NCBI RefSeq assembly: GCF_012272855.1
Contig: NZ_JAAXCQ010000006.1
Location: forward strand, 1-64,000
Direction: 5' to 3'
Length of the DNA stretch: 64,000 nt
Origin: Arenibacter sp. 6A1
Lineage (GTDB): Bacteria; Bacteroidota; Bacteroidia; Flavobacteriales; Flavobacteriaceae
Made by a program: the position numbers and the translations under genes. Shown here one piece after another: positions 36,681 through 44,833 of the stretch (position 1 is the first letter of the stretch; each line of letters opens with the position of its first letter). The notes beneath the pieces were generated by a model, which had not been told where the DNA came from, did not search any database, and saw nothing but the letters and a program-made list of their open reading frames with translations.

Positions 36681-37373
36681 TTAATCCTTAGCACAATTCC
36701 GCAATTGCTCCAGGGCTTTTGCGGCAATTTTTTGGGTTTCTAGATTGTAGTATTTTTTACTTTCGGTAATATTGGGAAGCAACAACTGCTCTTCGCAAAT
36801 TTTAAAGATATTTTCGGCAAAGGCACGGGCCTCTTTACAATCTACATTGATGACCACCCGCTCCATGGACTCCTTGAATCGCAGTAACGACAAGTCTATT
36901 TTTGCCTCGATTAATTTCCTGTTAGGCATTTTTTTTGCCTTATTTTCTTCCAAGGAAGTTATGGTATTCAGGGCAATAACGTCATTGCTAAATTGGCTGT
37001 CATGAGCATCGTGCTGACTTAAGGCTTCTACGCTAGCGTGTATATTATCCAAGGCCTTGTTCAATAAAATTCGGGCGCCTTCCAGACTACTGGTTTTTGT
37101 GGCGTTTTTAAGGTTATTAGCACTTTCTTTAACAAGATCGATAGCAAACTCACAACCACAGTCGGTTAATTGGGGATCTGATTTTGTGATACCATTTAAA
37201 GCCTTGTAAGCATAATATTTGGATAAATTAATGTCTTGTGCCTGAATAGCCTTTTCTGTTTGTGTCTGAATAAAACCAAGGTTGGAGCCAGCGTATTCAC
37301 AGGCTTTTGTTGTCTTAAAAGCCGAAAACAGAACAGTAATGGTAGATATGATTATTATTACGGTTATTTTCAT
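36681..37373 (-). CDS. Secreted helical protein of unknown function
   Basis: 230 residues from the ATG at 37373; the upstream extension to 37412 is disfavoured because it would bury the signal peptide (MKITVIIIISTITVLFSAFK). The mature part is all-helical with several Cys (KACEY, DCGCEF, DCKEA, ICEE, RNCAKD) that could form disulfides in the periplasm. I do not recognise a family. It is convergent with the response-regulator gene and divergent from the PPK2 gene. Confidence 0.7.
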   Translation of the reverse strand: MKITVIIIISTITVLFSAFKTTKACEYAGSNLGFIQTQTEKAIQAQDINLSKYYAYKALNGITKSDPQLTDCGCEFAIDLVKESANNLKNATKTSSLEGARILLNKALDNIHASVEALSQHDAHDSQFSNDVIALNTITSLEENKAKKMPNRKLIEAKIDLSLLRFKESMERVVINVDCKEARAFAENIFKICEEQLLLPNITESKKYYNLETQKIAAKALEQLRNCAKD

Positions 37374-37613
37374 AGCGTAGGTGTTAAGCAGTGTTATTTT
37401 GGGGGATAACAAATTAAAGATAGGCTAGTTTAGTAGTGATTCTTCAATTTATTCGATAAAATCGAGCTTTATTCCGTAATGATGGACGAAATAAGGAAAT
37501 TACAAGGAATAAAGGAATAATGGTTAGCCTATGTTGGGGCAACTACTCATCGGTGACGCTGCCTTCATAAAGTTGTTCTTTGCTAATTCACATATGGTTC
37601 GGATATATCGGGA

Positions 37614-37621
37614 TAATTTTG
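37614..37621 (+). promoter_or_regulatory. -7 promoter element of the PPK2 gene
   Basis: TAATTTTG fits TAnnTTTG, 48 bp before the ATG at 37670. Confidence 0.4.
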
Positions 37622-37669
37622 TATTTTTTTGTTTCCTAACAGGCCATTCCATGGCTTTAAAACCTATCC

Positions 37670-38548
37670 ATGAAAAATCCATTAGCTTCAGAATTTAAGG
37701 TCACTGAACCAATAAGCTTGTCAGGCTTAGAAACCAATGATGATTTAGAGGCATCGCCTAAAAGATTACGTAAAACCCTAGAAAGTGTCAGGGTAGAACT
37801 CGGAGAGTTTCAGGATGTAATGTATGCCCATGCAAAATACAGTGTGCTTATCTGCTTACAGGGCATGGATACTTCTGGGAAAGACAGCCTGATTAGGGAG
37901 GTCTTTAAGGATTTTAATGCCAGAGGAGTCGTGGTGCATAGTTTTAAGGTGCCTACGGCATTGGAATTAAAGCACGATTATCTTTGGCGGCATTATATAG
38001 CGCTTCCTGCCAAAGGGAAATTTGGAGTGTTTAATCGTACCCATTACGAAAATGTCTTGGTCACTAGGGTGCATCCCGAGTATATAATGGGCGAACATAT
38101 TCCTGGAATTAATAGCACGGAAGACATCGATGAAAAATTTTGGAAAAAACGCTTTGAACAGATTAATAACTTTGAACGACATATAGCAGAAAACGGTACT
38201 TTGATCTTTAAATTCTTTCTGCACTTATCCAAAGAAGAGCAGCGACAGCGATTGCTGCGAAGGTTGGCATTAAAGAAAAAAAACTGGAAATTTTCTCCGG
38301 GCGATTTAAAGGAGCGTGCTCTTTGGGATCAATATCAGTTTTGTTATGAAGAAGCTATAAATAAAACCTCTAAACCACATGCCCCATGGTATGTAGTTCC
38401 TGCCGATAATAAAAAAGCAGCTAGGGTTATTGTGGCTTCTATTTTATTGGAAGAGTTAAAAAAATACAAAGATATAAAGGAACCGGAATTGGATGAAAAA
38501 ATATTGGCTAATTTAGAAGATTATAAAAAACAATTAGAAGCCGAATGA
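37670..38548 (+). CDS. PPK2-family polyphosphate:nucleotide phosphotransferase
   Basis: Transfers phosphate between polyphosphate and nucleotides in the cytoplasm. Walker A GMDTSGKD is at 65-72 and the lid/Walker B segment GVFNRTHYE at 119-127, followed by RRLALKKKNWKFSPGDLKER and PWYVVPADNKKAARVIV, all typical of the class I/III PPK2 group. The 292-residue length fits a single-domain enzyme. Whether AMP or ADP is preferred cannot be read from the sequence. It overlaps the M28 peptidase start by 4 bp (ATGA). Confidence 0.92.
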   Translation: MKNPLASEFKVTEPISLSGLETNDDLEASPKRLRKTLESVRVELGEFQDVMYAHAKYSVLICLQGMDTSGKDSLIREVFKDFNARGVVVHSFKVPTALELKHDYLWRHYIALPAKGKFGVFNRTHYENVLVTRVHPEYIMGEHIPGINSTEDIDEKFWKKRFEQINNFERHIAENGTLIFKFFLHLSKEEQRQRLLRRLALKKKNWKFSPGDLKERALWDQYQFCYEEAINKTSKPHAPWYVVPADNKKAARVIVASILLEELKKYKDIKEPELDEKILANLEDYKKQLEAE

Positions 38549-39918
38549 AGCAATTACTGGTAATATTAGTACTCTTATCCACACAAATTAACGCACAAGA
38601 TCGAGACGAAAAACAAATAAAAGCCCTTTACCACCACGCCTTGACAGAAGGCAGTGGTTATGGTTGGTTACATCATTTGTCTACTAAAATAGGGGGGAGG
38701 CTCTCCGGATCCCTACAGGCGCAACAAGCTGTAGAATACACGAAATCCCTTTTAGATAATATGGGCCTTGATAAGGTTTGGTTGCAGCCGGTAAAAGTTC
38801 CAAAATGGGTGAGGGGAACGCCCGAGTTTGCCTATATAGAAAGTGCTCCCGGTATTACGAACAATGTAGCGATCCGTGCCTTGGGCGGGTCGGTGGCCAC
38901 CCCTTTTGGCGGACTAAAAGCCGAGGTGATCGAAGTGAAAAGTATCGAAGCCCTAAAGAACTTGGGGAGAGAAAAGATCGAAGGGAAAATAGTATTCTTT
39001 AACCGCGCTATGGATCCTAGTCTTATAGATACTTTTCAGGCTTATTCCGGATGTGCAGACCAACGTTATTCTGGGGCCGCGGAAGCCGGGAAATACGGGG
39101 CTGTTGGGGTGATCGTCCGTTCTTTAAATTTACGATTGGACGATTTTCCGCATACAGGGGCCATGAGCTATGGCAATACCCCTGTAGCCGAAAGGATTCC
39201 GGCAGCCGCCATTAGTACCAATGGGGCCGAGCTATTAAGTACCACCTTAAAATTGAACCCCAGCATTAAATTATATTTTAAACAGAATTGTAAAAATCTT
39301 CCTGATGTAGATTCCTATAATGTCATAGGAGAAATTAAGGGAAGTACCCATCCCGAAGAAATAATTGTTGTAGGCGGACATTTAGATTCCTGGGATTTGG
39401 GAGATGGTTCACACGACGATGGCGCTGGCTGCGTACAAAGTATGGAGGTGTTGCAGTTGTTTAAAGCAACGGGATACAAGCCTAAACGAACCATAAGAGT
39501 GGTGTTGTTTATGAACGAAGAAAACGGATTGCGAGGCGGTACTGCCTATGCCAAAGAAGCCTTTGCCAAAAAGGAACGGCATATTTTTGCCCTAGAAAGC
39601 GATTCGGGCGGATTCACACCACGCGGATTCACCATCGATGCCAATGAAAAGAATTATGAGCAAATACTGAGCTGGAAAAACCTTTTTGAGCCCTATCTAA
39701 TTCATTTGTTTCAAAAAGGATACGGAGGAGCAGATATTGGCCCCCTAAAAGACGATCGTATTGTTTTGGCAGGCTTACGTCCGGATACGCAACGCTATTT
39801 TGACCACCACCATTCTGATAATGATACTTTTGAACACGTAAATCAGCGCGAATTGCACCTCGGTGCTGCTACTATGGCCAGCTTGGTGTATTTAATCGAT
39901 ACTTATGGGATTAAATAA
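38545..39918 (+). CDS. Secreted M28-family metallopeptidase
   Basis: Signal peptide at 1-18 (cleavage near NAQ), an inserted PA domain at about 110-245, and a di-zinc aminopeptidase/carboxypeptidase-like catalytic domain. Likely metal ligands are His279 (GGHLDSWD), the HDDGAG Asp at 291/292, Glu325/326 (NEENG), Asp353 (SDSGG) and a His in the HHHSD cluster at 421-423. It resembles M28B plasma glutamate-carboxypeptidase-like enzymes at 457 residues. Translationally coupled to the PPK2 gene by a 4-bp overlap, although no functional link is obvious. Confidence 0.9.
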   Translation: MKQLLVILVLLSTQINAQDRDEKQIKALYHHALTEGSGYGWLHHLSTKIGGRLSGSLQAQQAVEYTKSLLDNMGLDKVWLQPVKVPKWVRGTPEFAYIESAPGITNNVAIRALGGSVATPFGGLKAEVIEVKSIEALKNLGREKIEGKIVFFNRAMDPSLIDTFQAYSGCADQRYSGAAEAGKYGAVGVIVRSLNLRLDDFPHTGAMSYGNTPVAERIPAAAISTNGAELLSTTLKLNPSIKLYFKQNCKNLPDVDSYNVIGEIKGSTHPEEIIVVGGHLDSWDLGDGSHDDGAGCVQSMEVLQLFKATGYKPKRTIRVVLFMNEENGLRGGTAYAKEAFAKKERHIFALESDSGGFTPRGFTIDANEKNYEQILSWKNLFEPYLIHLFQKGYGGADIGPLKDDRIVLAGLRPDTQRYFDHHHSDNDTFEHVNQRELHLGAATMASLVYLIDTYGIK

Positions 39919-40077
39919 CGAAGGCTTTCCCAAGTGAAAAATAAAAGGCCAGCCTTTTCTAGTAAACGGGGAAGGGGTGCCGTAACCCACTGATAGTCAA
40001 ATTAAGAACGAATAGAAAAAATAAGGCAAAAGAGAAGGGCTTAGCGTGCAAGTCTTTTTAAAAAGAAAACAAATCCT

Positions 40078-40085
40078 TATCTTTG
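40078..40085 (+). promoter_or_regulatory. -7 promoter element of the PPIase gene
   Basis: TATCTTTG matches TAnnTTTG, 22 bp before the ATG at 40108. Confidence 0.5.
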
Positions 40086-40107
40086 CCCGACAATTAAAAA
40101 TAGCGAT

Positions 40108-41040
40108 ATGCAAGACGGAATTTACGCAAAATTCAATACTTCAAAAGGAGAGATAACAGTAAAGCTTACCCATGATAAGACCCCAGGAACTGTAGGTAAT
40201 TTTGTGGCATTGGCAGAAGGAACTTTAGAAAATAAGGTGAAGCCTCAAGGAACACCTTACTATGATGGATTAAAATTCCATAGAGTAATTCCAGATTTTA
40301 TGATCCAAGGAGGTTGTCCTCTTGGAACTGGTACAGGTGACGGTGGTTACAAGTTTGACGATGAGTTTCATCCAGAACTTACCCACAATGGTCCAGGAGT
40401 ACTTTCTATGGCAAATGCGGGTCCAGGAACTAACGGAACCCAGTTTTTTATTACTCATATCGCTACCCCTTGGTTAGATAACAAACATACTGTTTTTGGT
40501 CATGTTACCGAAGGACAAGATGTTGTTGATGCTATTAAGCAAGGCGATAAAATAGAAAGTCTTTCTATCGAAAGAGTTGGAGCAGAAGCTGAAAAATGGA
40601 ATGCAGTGGAGGCATTTCGTACTTTTGAAGGATCAAGAGAAAAAAGATTGGCCGAAGAGAAAAAAAAGATATCTGCAGAATTAGATAAAGTAGCTGCTGG
40701 TTTTGATGAAACCGAAAGCGGATTGAGATATAAGATTATTCAAAAAGGAAACGGAGCAAAATCGGTTAACGGGAAAGAAGTTTCTGTTCATTACGAAGGT
40801 TCTTTGTTAAGCGGAAAGGTTTTTGATTCATCATACAAAAGAAATGAGCCTATTAGCTTTGAATTAGGAGTTGGTCAGGTAATCCCAGGATGGGATGAAG
40901 GAATTGGCTTATTGCAAGTTGGTGATAAGGCTCGTTTTGTGATCCCTTCACATTTGGCATATGGAAGTGCTGGTGCTGGTGGAGTAATTCCTCCAAACGC
41001 GACCTTGATTTTCGATGTAGAATTAATGAAAGTAGGATAA
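40108..41040 (+). CDS. Cyclophilin-FKBP fusion peptidyl-prolyl isomerase
   Basis: A cytoplasmic protein of 310 residues with two unrelated prolyl isomerase domains. Residues 1-157 are a cyclophilin (FHRVIPDFMIQGG at 57-69 with active-site Arg59 and Phe64, Trp122 in PWLDNKHTVFG). A charged helical linker runs from about 165 to 200. Residues 203-310 are an FKBP (VHYEG at 227-231, VIPGWDEG at 258-265, AYGSAG, IPPN at 294-297). Dual-family immunophilins have been described in flavobacteria. No signal peptide. The gene is followed by its own terminator. Confidence 0.94.
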   Translation: MQDGIYAKFNTSKGEITVKLTHDKTPGTVGNFVALAEGTLENKVKPQGTPYYDGLKFHRVIPDFMIQGGCPLGTGTGDGGYKFDDEFHPELTHNGPGVLSMANAGPGTNGTQFFITHIATPWLDNKHTVFGHVTEGQDVVDAIKQGDKIESLSIERVGAEAEKWNAVEAFRTFEGSREKRLAEEKKKISAELDKVAAGFDETESGLRYKIIQKGNGAKSVNGKEVSVHYEGSLLSGKVFDSSYKRNEPISFELGVGQVIPGWDEGIGLLQVGDKARFVIPSHLAYGSAGAGGVIPPNATLIFDVELMKVG

Positions 41041-41063
41041 TAAATTTCCACTTATATATTGTT

Positions 41064-41092
41064 AAGGCCCTAAGAAATTAGGGCCTTTTTTT
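41064..41092 (+). terminator. Terminator after the PPIase gene
   Basis: AAGGCCCTAA (41064-41073) pairs with TTAGGGCCTT (41078-41087) around a GAAA tetraloop, followed by a run of T to 41092. It is 23 bp after the stop codon. Confidence 0.9.
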
Positions 41093-41314
41093 ATACCTAA
41101 TAACCAGAAAACATCGGGTTTAGATAGATAAAGGGTCTTCCTGTATTCTAGAAAGTTCAGGCGAATATGTAGCGATGATGTACCTTGTGCAAGTAGTAGC
41201 CAACGCTTGGGCTCCCTTCTAGGAAAGGATAATTCATAAAGGAGAGGTAGGTGTTTTTCTTTATTCAATGCTTATTTTTCAAAAGGAAACATGGCATAAG
41301 TGTTATTTAATGAT

Positions 41315-41394
41315 GCGTTAGGGATGGCGGCGGCATCCCCGCAGCGGAGCAAGGGATATAGCCAAGAGCCCGACCGACGAAGGAGGGAACGCCC
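41315..41394 (+). repeat. 80-bp intergenic repeat, copy 4
   Basis: Full-length copy between convergent genes. GGGATG near its start can pair with CATCCC, an alternative to the ATCCC/GGGAT hairpin further in. Confidence 0.9.
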
Positions 41395-41613
41395 TAATAA
41401 AATATAGGGATATTTAGAAAATTAGGGGTACGCTGATTGCACAGTGGAAGGCCTTACCCATTTGAAAGAATTTAATGTGGGAGCTGTTTTAATGGATTAA
41501 AAGCAGTGGCATTACAACTTTAAATTTGGCACATAGCGTGGCTGTGGGAAAACCCAAAGCTGAGGAGGGACTTTTTAGTTGTATGATCTATAACAGAGAG
41601 CGCTTGCCGTCTA

Positions 41614-41700
41614 TTATCTTTTTGTTTTGTTAAGACTTAATGCCAATAGGGCAATATTAATAATCAACAAACACAACAAGATGGTGAAAAATGTTGTCAT
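41614..41700 (-). CDS. Possible hydrophobic microprotein (28 aa)
   Basis: An uninterrupted ATG-initiated frame encoding MTTFFTILLCLLIINIALLA and ending SLNKTKR: one membrane helix with a short basic C-terminus, a layout typical of real bacterial microproteins. No Shine-Dalgarno or TAnnTTTG element was found immediately upstream. It could be chance, since A/T-rich DNA readily encodes hydrophobic peptides. Confidence 0.3.
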   Translation of the reverse strand: MTTFFTILLCLLIINIALLALSLNKTKR

Positions 41701-41868
41701 AATAAATAGTAATTATTGGGGGGAGGTTATGTTTCTTTTCTTTCAGATGCAATAGAAGAATATTGGTTGCGTCAAAAGAAGAATTATAATAGGAAGAATG
41801 TTTCGATTCCGGGTTAAAAGGCTTATAATAGAATGCTTTATCGGTAATAAAAGGTATAGAAATAAAAA

Positions 41869-41892
41869 AAGCCCTTCCAAATGGAGGGGCTT
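41869..41892 (-). terminator. Terminator of the cold-shock gene
   Basis: AAGCCCTTCC (41869-41878) pairs with GGAGGGGCTT (41883-41892), 10 bp with one wobble and an AAAT loop; a T run follows on the minus strand. Confidence 0.85.
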
Positions 41893-41923
41893 CTATCTTT
41901 TAAAAAAAGTTGTACCGTAATTA

Positions 41924-42115
41924 TTAAATCACTTTTACATTTACTGCGTTCAATCCTTTTTTACCTTGTTGTAGTTCAAATTCTACAACATCACCTTCAC
42001 GAATTTCATCGATTAATCCAGAAATGTGTACAAAATGATCTTCGCTTGAGCCTTCTTCAGTGATAAATCCAAAACCTTTAGAATCGTTGAAGAATTTTAC
42101 TGTTCCTTTATTCAT
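41924..42115 (-). CDS. Cold-shock protein
   Basis: Single cold-shock domain of 63 residues: a small OB-fold RNA chaperone that melts secondary structure in mRNA. RNP1 (KGFGFIT at 13-19) and RNP2 (HFVHIS at 27-32) are intact; the end, LNAVNVKVI, is canonical. It is monocistronic with its own promoter and terminator. The promoter position implies a leader of only about 25 nt, so the long thermosensing leader of E. coli cspA is absent. Cold induction is therefore not assured. Confidence 0.95.
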   Translation of the reverse strand: MNKGTVKFFNDSKGFGFITEEGSSEDHFVHISGLIDEIREGDVVEFELQQGKKGLNAVNVKVI

Positions 42116-42460
42116 TATAAAAAATTAAAAATATTATATTGGGACAAATATAAAACATAATTATTTAACTCAATGATTTTTTGATAGTTATATTTAAATA
42201 ATTAGTAATAAAAGATTTTTTAAGGGAGTAGTATTATACGGTAAGCCCCTATTAAATAACGTAGTTACAAAGATTTAGGTGGCCTCTAATCTTTTTTGTC
42301 ACCAGCTAAGTTTTGGCTCAATATAACCCTTTAACCTCTTCAATGTGGTAAAAATAGGTCCTAAGGCAAGTTATAGGTCATCAAAATTGACCCTATAAAT
42401 GGTTTATTAAGGATGGGGTAGGGCCACAATGCAAAAAGCGTTGGGGATAAAGGAATTTAA
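42116..42460. other. Intergenic region upstream of the cold-shock gene
   Basis: About 345 bp; contains the cold-shock promoter near 42145. Otherwise no gene or structure was recognised. Confidence 0.45.
42145..42152 (-). promoter_or_regulatory. -7 promoter element of the cold-shock gene
   Basis: CAAATATA on the plus strand reads TATATTTG on the minus strand, an exact TAnnTTTG, 29 bp before the start at 42115. Confidence 0.55.
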
Positions 42461-42491
42461 AAAGCCTTCCCATTTGAAACAAGAAGGCTTT
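42461..42491 (-). terminator. Terminator of the 1-Cys peroxiredoxin gene
   Basis: AAAGCCTTC (42461-42469) pairs with GAAGGCTTT (42483-42491), and T residues follow on the minus strand. It lies 43 bp after the stop codon. Confidence 0.75.
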
Positions 42492-42534
42492 AAACACAAA
42501 ATTAGAAGATACCTAGGATATCAGCAGTTAAAAT

Positions 42535-43173
42535 TTAGATATTAGGTTGTGGTGTCATTCTTAAATAAGGCTTTACCTCTTCTACTCCTTTAGGGAATAT
42601 TTTTTTAGCATCTTCAGTGGTAATAGCTGGACTAACCACAACTTTATCTCCGTGTTTCCAGTTGGCAGGTGTAGCCACTTTATGATAAGCGGTTAACTGT
42701 AAAGAATCTATTACTCTTAATAGTTCATGGAAATTACGACCCGTAGATGCAGGGTAGGTAATCATTAGTTTAACGGTTTTATCTGGAGCTATGATATATA
42801 CAGAACGCACGGTTAAATTATCATCCGCATTAGGGTGTATCATATCATAAAGAGTAGAGACTTTTTTGTCTTCATCGGCTATGATAGGAAAGTTTACGGT
42901 TGTGTTTTGGGTTTCGTTAATGTCTTTGATCCATTCGTTATGCGATTCCTTGCCATCTACACTAAGGGCAATCATTTTTACATTACGTCTATCAAACTCA
43001 TCCTTAAATTTGGCTGCAGATCCCAATTCTGTGGTACAAACAGGTGTAAAGTCTGCAGGATGAGAAAACAAAATTCCCCAAGAGTCTCCTAAATAGTCAT
43101 AAAAATCAATCATGCCTAAAGAGGTGTCCGCGGTAAAATTTGGAGCTAAGTCGCCCAATCGTAATGTTGCCAT
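42535..43173 (-). CDS. 1-Cys peroxiredoxin (Prx6 type)
   Basis: Reduces hydrogen and organic peroxides in the cytoplasm. The peroxidatic Cys46 lies in HPADFTPVCTTE, the Prx6 signature, and the protein contains no other Cys, so an external thiol must resolve it. The C-terminal domain (PANWKHGDKVVVSPAI, then KGVEEVKPYLRMT) is the Prx6 dimer extension. 212 residues. The next gene, also on the minus strand, encodes a thioredoxin-fold protein whose start lies 703 bp upstream. Confidence 0.95.
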   Translation of the reverse strand: MATLRLGDLAPNFTADTSLGMIDFYDYLGDSWGILFSHPADFTPVCTTELGSAAKFKDEFDRRNVKMIALSVDGKESHNEWIKDINETQNTTVNFPIIADEDKKVSTLYDMIHPNADDNLTVRSVYIIAPDKTVKLMITYPASTGRNFHELLRVIDSLQLTAYHKVATPANWKHGDKVVVSPAITTEDAKKIFPKGVEEVKPYLRMTPQPNI

Positions 43174-43312
43174 TGTAAGTTGTTTTAAGGTTTAAAATAT
43201 ATAGTCTATAAAATTAGTAGATTAAGCTTGTAATCAAATTTTATAAAGGTTAAAAATGTATTAAAATTTTATTGTTTGGTTTTGGTTCAAAGGCCTAAAA
43301 GTAAAACCTGGT

Positions 43313-43876
43313 CTATTTGGCTTTCTTCCATTTTATATTGCAGCCCATGCTTGGTTTTTGAACTTCGGATATGGCGGTGCCATCAATAAGGGAATCCATG
43401 GCCTGTTTGAGATCTTGGCCGGTAACGGGAATTTCGTTTCCTGGTCGCGAACTGTCATACTGGCCCCGGTAAACCAACAGCAGTTTAGGGTCGAATAAAT
43501 AAAAATCGGGCGTACAAGCTGCATCGTAAGCCTTGGCTACTTCCTGGGAACTGTCATAGAGATAAGGAAAGGTGTAGCCTGCTTCTTGACTAACCAAGGT
43601 CATTAATTGAGGGCTGTCTTGCGGATAGTTTTCTACGTCGTTGCTAGAAATAGCAATAAAATTGATGCCTTTTGGTTGATATTTCTTGGCTAGTTGGCTT
43701 ATGCTGGCATTGAGATGTTTTACAAAAGGACAGTGGTTGCAAATAAACATGATCACCGTGCCCAGACGTCCTTGTAGTTCTGATAAAGCTTTGTATTCAT
43801 TGGTAGTGGTGTCCAGTAGTTTAAAATCTGGTGCTTTCGTGCCCAAAGGCAGCATATTGCTAGGAGTGTTTGCCAT
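43313..43876 (-). CDS. Thioredoxin-like AhpC/TSA-family protein
   Basis: 187-residue thioredoxin-fold protein with a CNHC motif at 46-49 (FICNHCPFVKHL) in place of CxxC-type CGPC. The following segment, SISQLAKKYQPKGINFIAIS, and ACTPDFYLFD with a third Cys match the group often annotated as thioredoxin-family/alkyl hydroperoxide reductase. No signal peptide, so cytoplasmic. A reductase or peroxidase role is likely, but the partner is unknown. It precedes the 1-Cys peroxiredoxin by 139 bp on the same strand. Confidence 0.88.
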   Translation of the reverse strand: MANTPSNMLPLGTKAPDFKLLDTTTNEYKALSELQGRLGTVIMFICNHCPFVKHLNASISQLAKKYQPKGINFIAISSNDVENYPQDSPQLMTLVSQEAGYTFPYLYDSSQEVAKAYDAACTPDFYLFDPKLLLVYRGQYDSSRPGNEIPVTGQDLKQAMDSLIDGTAISEVQKPSMGCNIKWKKAK

Positions 43877-43908
43877 AATTAAAGGGTGTTGATACAGTTG
43901 TTAAGATA

Positions 43909-43916
43909 CAAAGTTA
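43909..43916 (-). promoter_or_regulatory. -7 promoter element of the thioredoxin-like gene
   Basis: CAAAGTTA on the plus strand, TAACTTTG on the minus strand, 32 bp before the start codon. Confidence 0.45.
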
Positions 43917-44076
43917 AAAGATATTTAATTTATTTGTGTCCCGTCCCAACATTAGTTAATTTAATGGTCAATATAAGTTTTAAATTATCAAATGAGCATG
44001 GCCGAAAACTGATCGCAAAGGCGAATTCTGACATGCGAATTCCATAAAATCGATTTAATAACCATAATTTTTGTAT

Positions 44077-44382
44077 ATGAATAATATGTATTCTAGTTTA
44101 TCCGTGGCCATTAACGAACTTAAAAAGGAAGGGTATACAGAAGACCTTAACCTTTGTGGCAAGGGGATAGAAAATAAAAAACTCAAGCGAATGTATGCCG
44201 CAAAAGATTTTAATGTGGTACAATACTTTCGTTTCGAAGGAATGACCAACCCTGGAGATAACGCCGTTTTATATGCCATTGAAACGACTGATGGCGACAA
44301 AGGATTATTGGTGGATGCCTATGGCATGTATTCCGGAAATATTTCCAAAGAATTAATCGAAAAACTTAAAATTTCAGAATGA
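44077..44382 (+). CDS. Small conserved protein, often mislabelled PRPP synthetase
   Basis: 101-residue cytoplasmic protein (MNNMYSSLSVAINELKKEGY, then LYAIETTDGDKGLLVDAYGM). Homologues in flavobacteria are often named phosphoribosylpyrophosphate synthetase, but it is a third of that enzyme's size and lacks the PRPP-binding loop, so the name should not be used. Function unknown. It overlaps csaA by 4 bp (ATGA) and is therefore translationally coupled to it. The start could also be the ATG at 44086. Confidence 0.75.
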   Translation: MNNMYSSLSVAINELKKEGYTEDLNLCGKGIENKKLKRMYAAKDFNVVQYFRFEGMTNPGDNAVLYAIETTDGDKGLLVDAYGMYSGNISKELIEKLKISE

Positions 44383-44717
44383 GCGATACTATTGCCTGGC
44401 CCGACTTTGCAAAGGTCGATATGCGTGTTGGTGCCATTATAGAAGTCAAGGATTTTCCCGAAGCCCGTAAGCCGGCTTATCAATTGGTCATAGATTTTGG
44501 TCCGGAAATAGGGGTCAGGAAGTCTTCTGCTCAGATTACCGATCGCTATTCAAAGGAGGAGCTTGTGGGAAGGCAGATTGTGGCCGTGATTAACTTTCCA
44601 AAGAAACAAATTGCAAATTTTATGAGCGAATGCCTTGTTCTAGGCGCGGTAGAAGGGCAGGATGTGGTGTTATTAGAGCCAGGGGCACAGGTGCCAAACG
44701 GGCTTAAAGTCTCTTGA
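44379..44717 (+). CDS. csaA: tRNA-binding protein CsaA
   Basis: 112-residue OB-fold protein related to the tRNA-binding domain of Trbp111 and EMAPII. Motifs: FAKVDMRVGAIIEVKDFPEA, SSAQITDRY, GRQIVAVINFPKKQIANFMS and CLVLGA, then VPNGLKVS at the end. CsaA is described as a dimeric export-related chaperone with tRNA-binding ability. Coupled to the preceding small gene. Confidence 0.93.
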   Translation: MSDTIAWPDFAKVDMRVGAIIEVKDFPEARKPAYQLVIDFGPEIGVRKSSAQITDRYSKEELVGRQIVAVINFPKKQIANFMSECLVLGAVEGQDVVLLEPGAQVPNGLKVS

Positions 44718-44781
44718 TAAATATTGTCAAGGAGCCTAGGTGAATATTGGGATTTTTTAGTCTCATAGGGATGTCAAAAAA

Positions 44782-44812
44782 AAATCCCCTGCCAAAACAA
44801 TGGAGGGGATTT
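44782..44812. terminator. Bidirectional terminator between csaA and the M14 gene
   Basis: AAATCCCCT (44782-44790) pairs with AGGGGATTT (44804-44812). The A-rich tract at 44776-44784 gives a T run on the minus strand, serving the M14 gene. Confidence 0.8.
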
Positions 44813-44833
44813 GAATATGATGTTAGGGTGGTG

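Larger units (their letters stand above)
41093..41868. other. Intergenic region with repeat and microORF
   Basis: Between the PPIase and cold-shock gene terminators. It contains the 80-bp repeat at 41315-41394 and a possible 28-codon gene at 41614-41700; nothing else coding is apparent. Confidence 0.5.

Noticed and set aside
44077-44382. Phosphoribosylpyrophosphate synthetase
   Set aside because: The 101-residue product has no PRPP loop and is far too short; the common database name is not supported.
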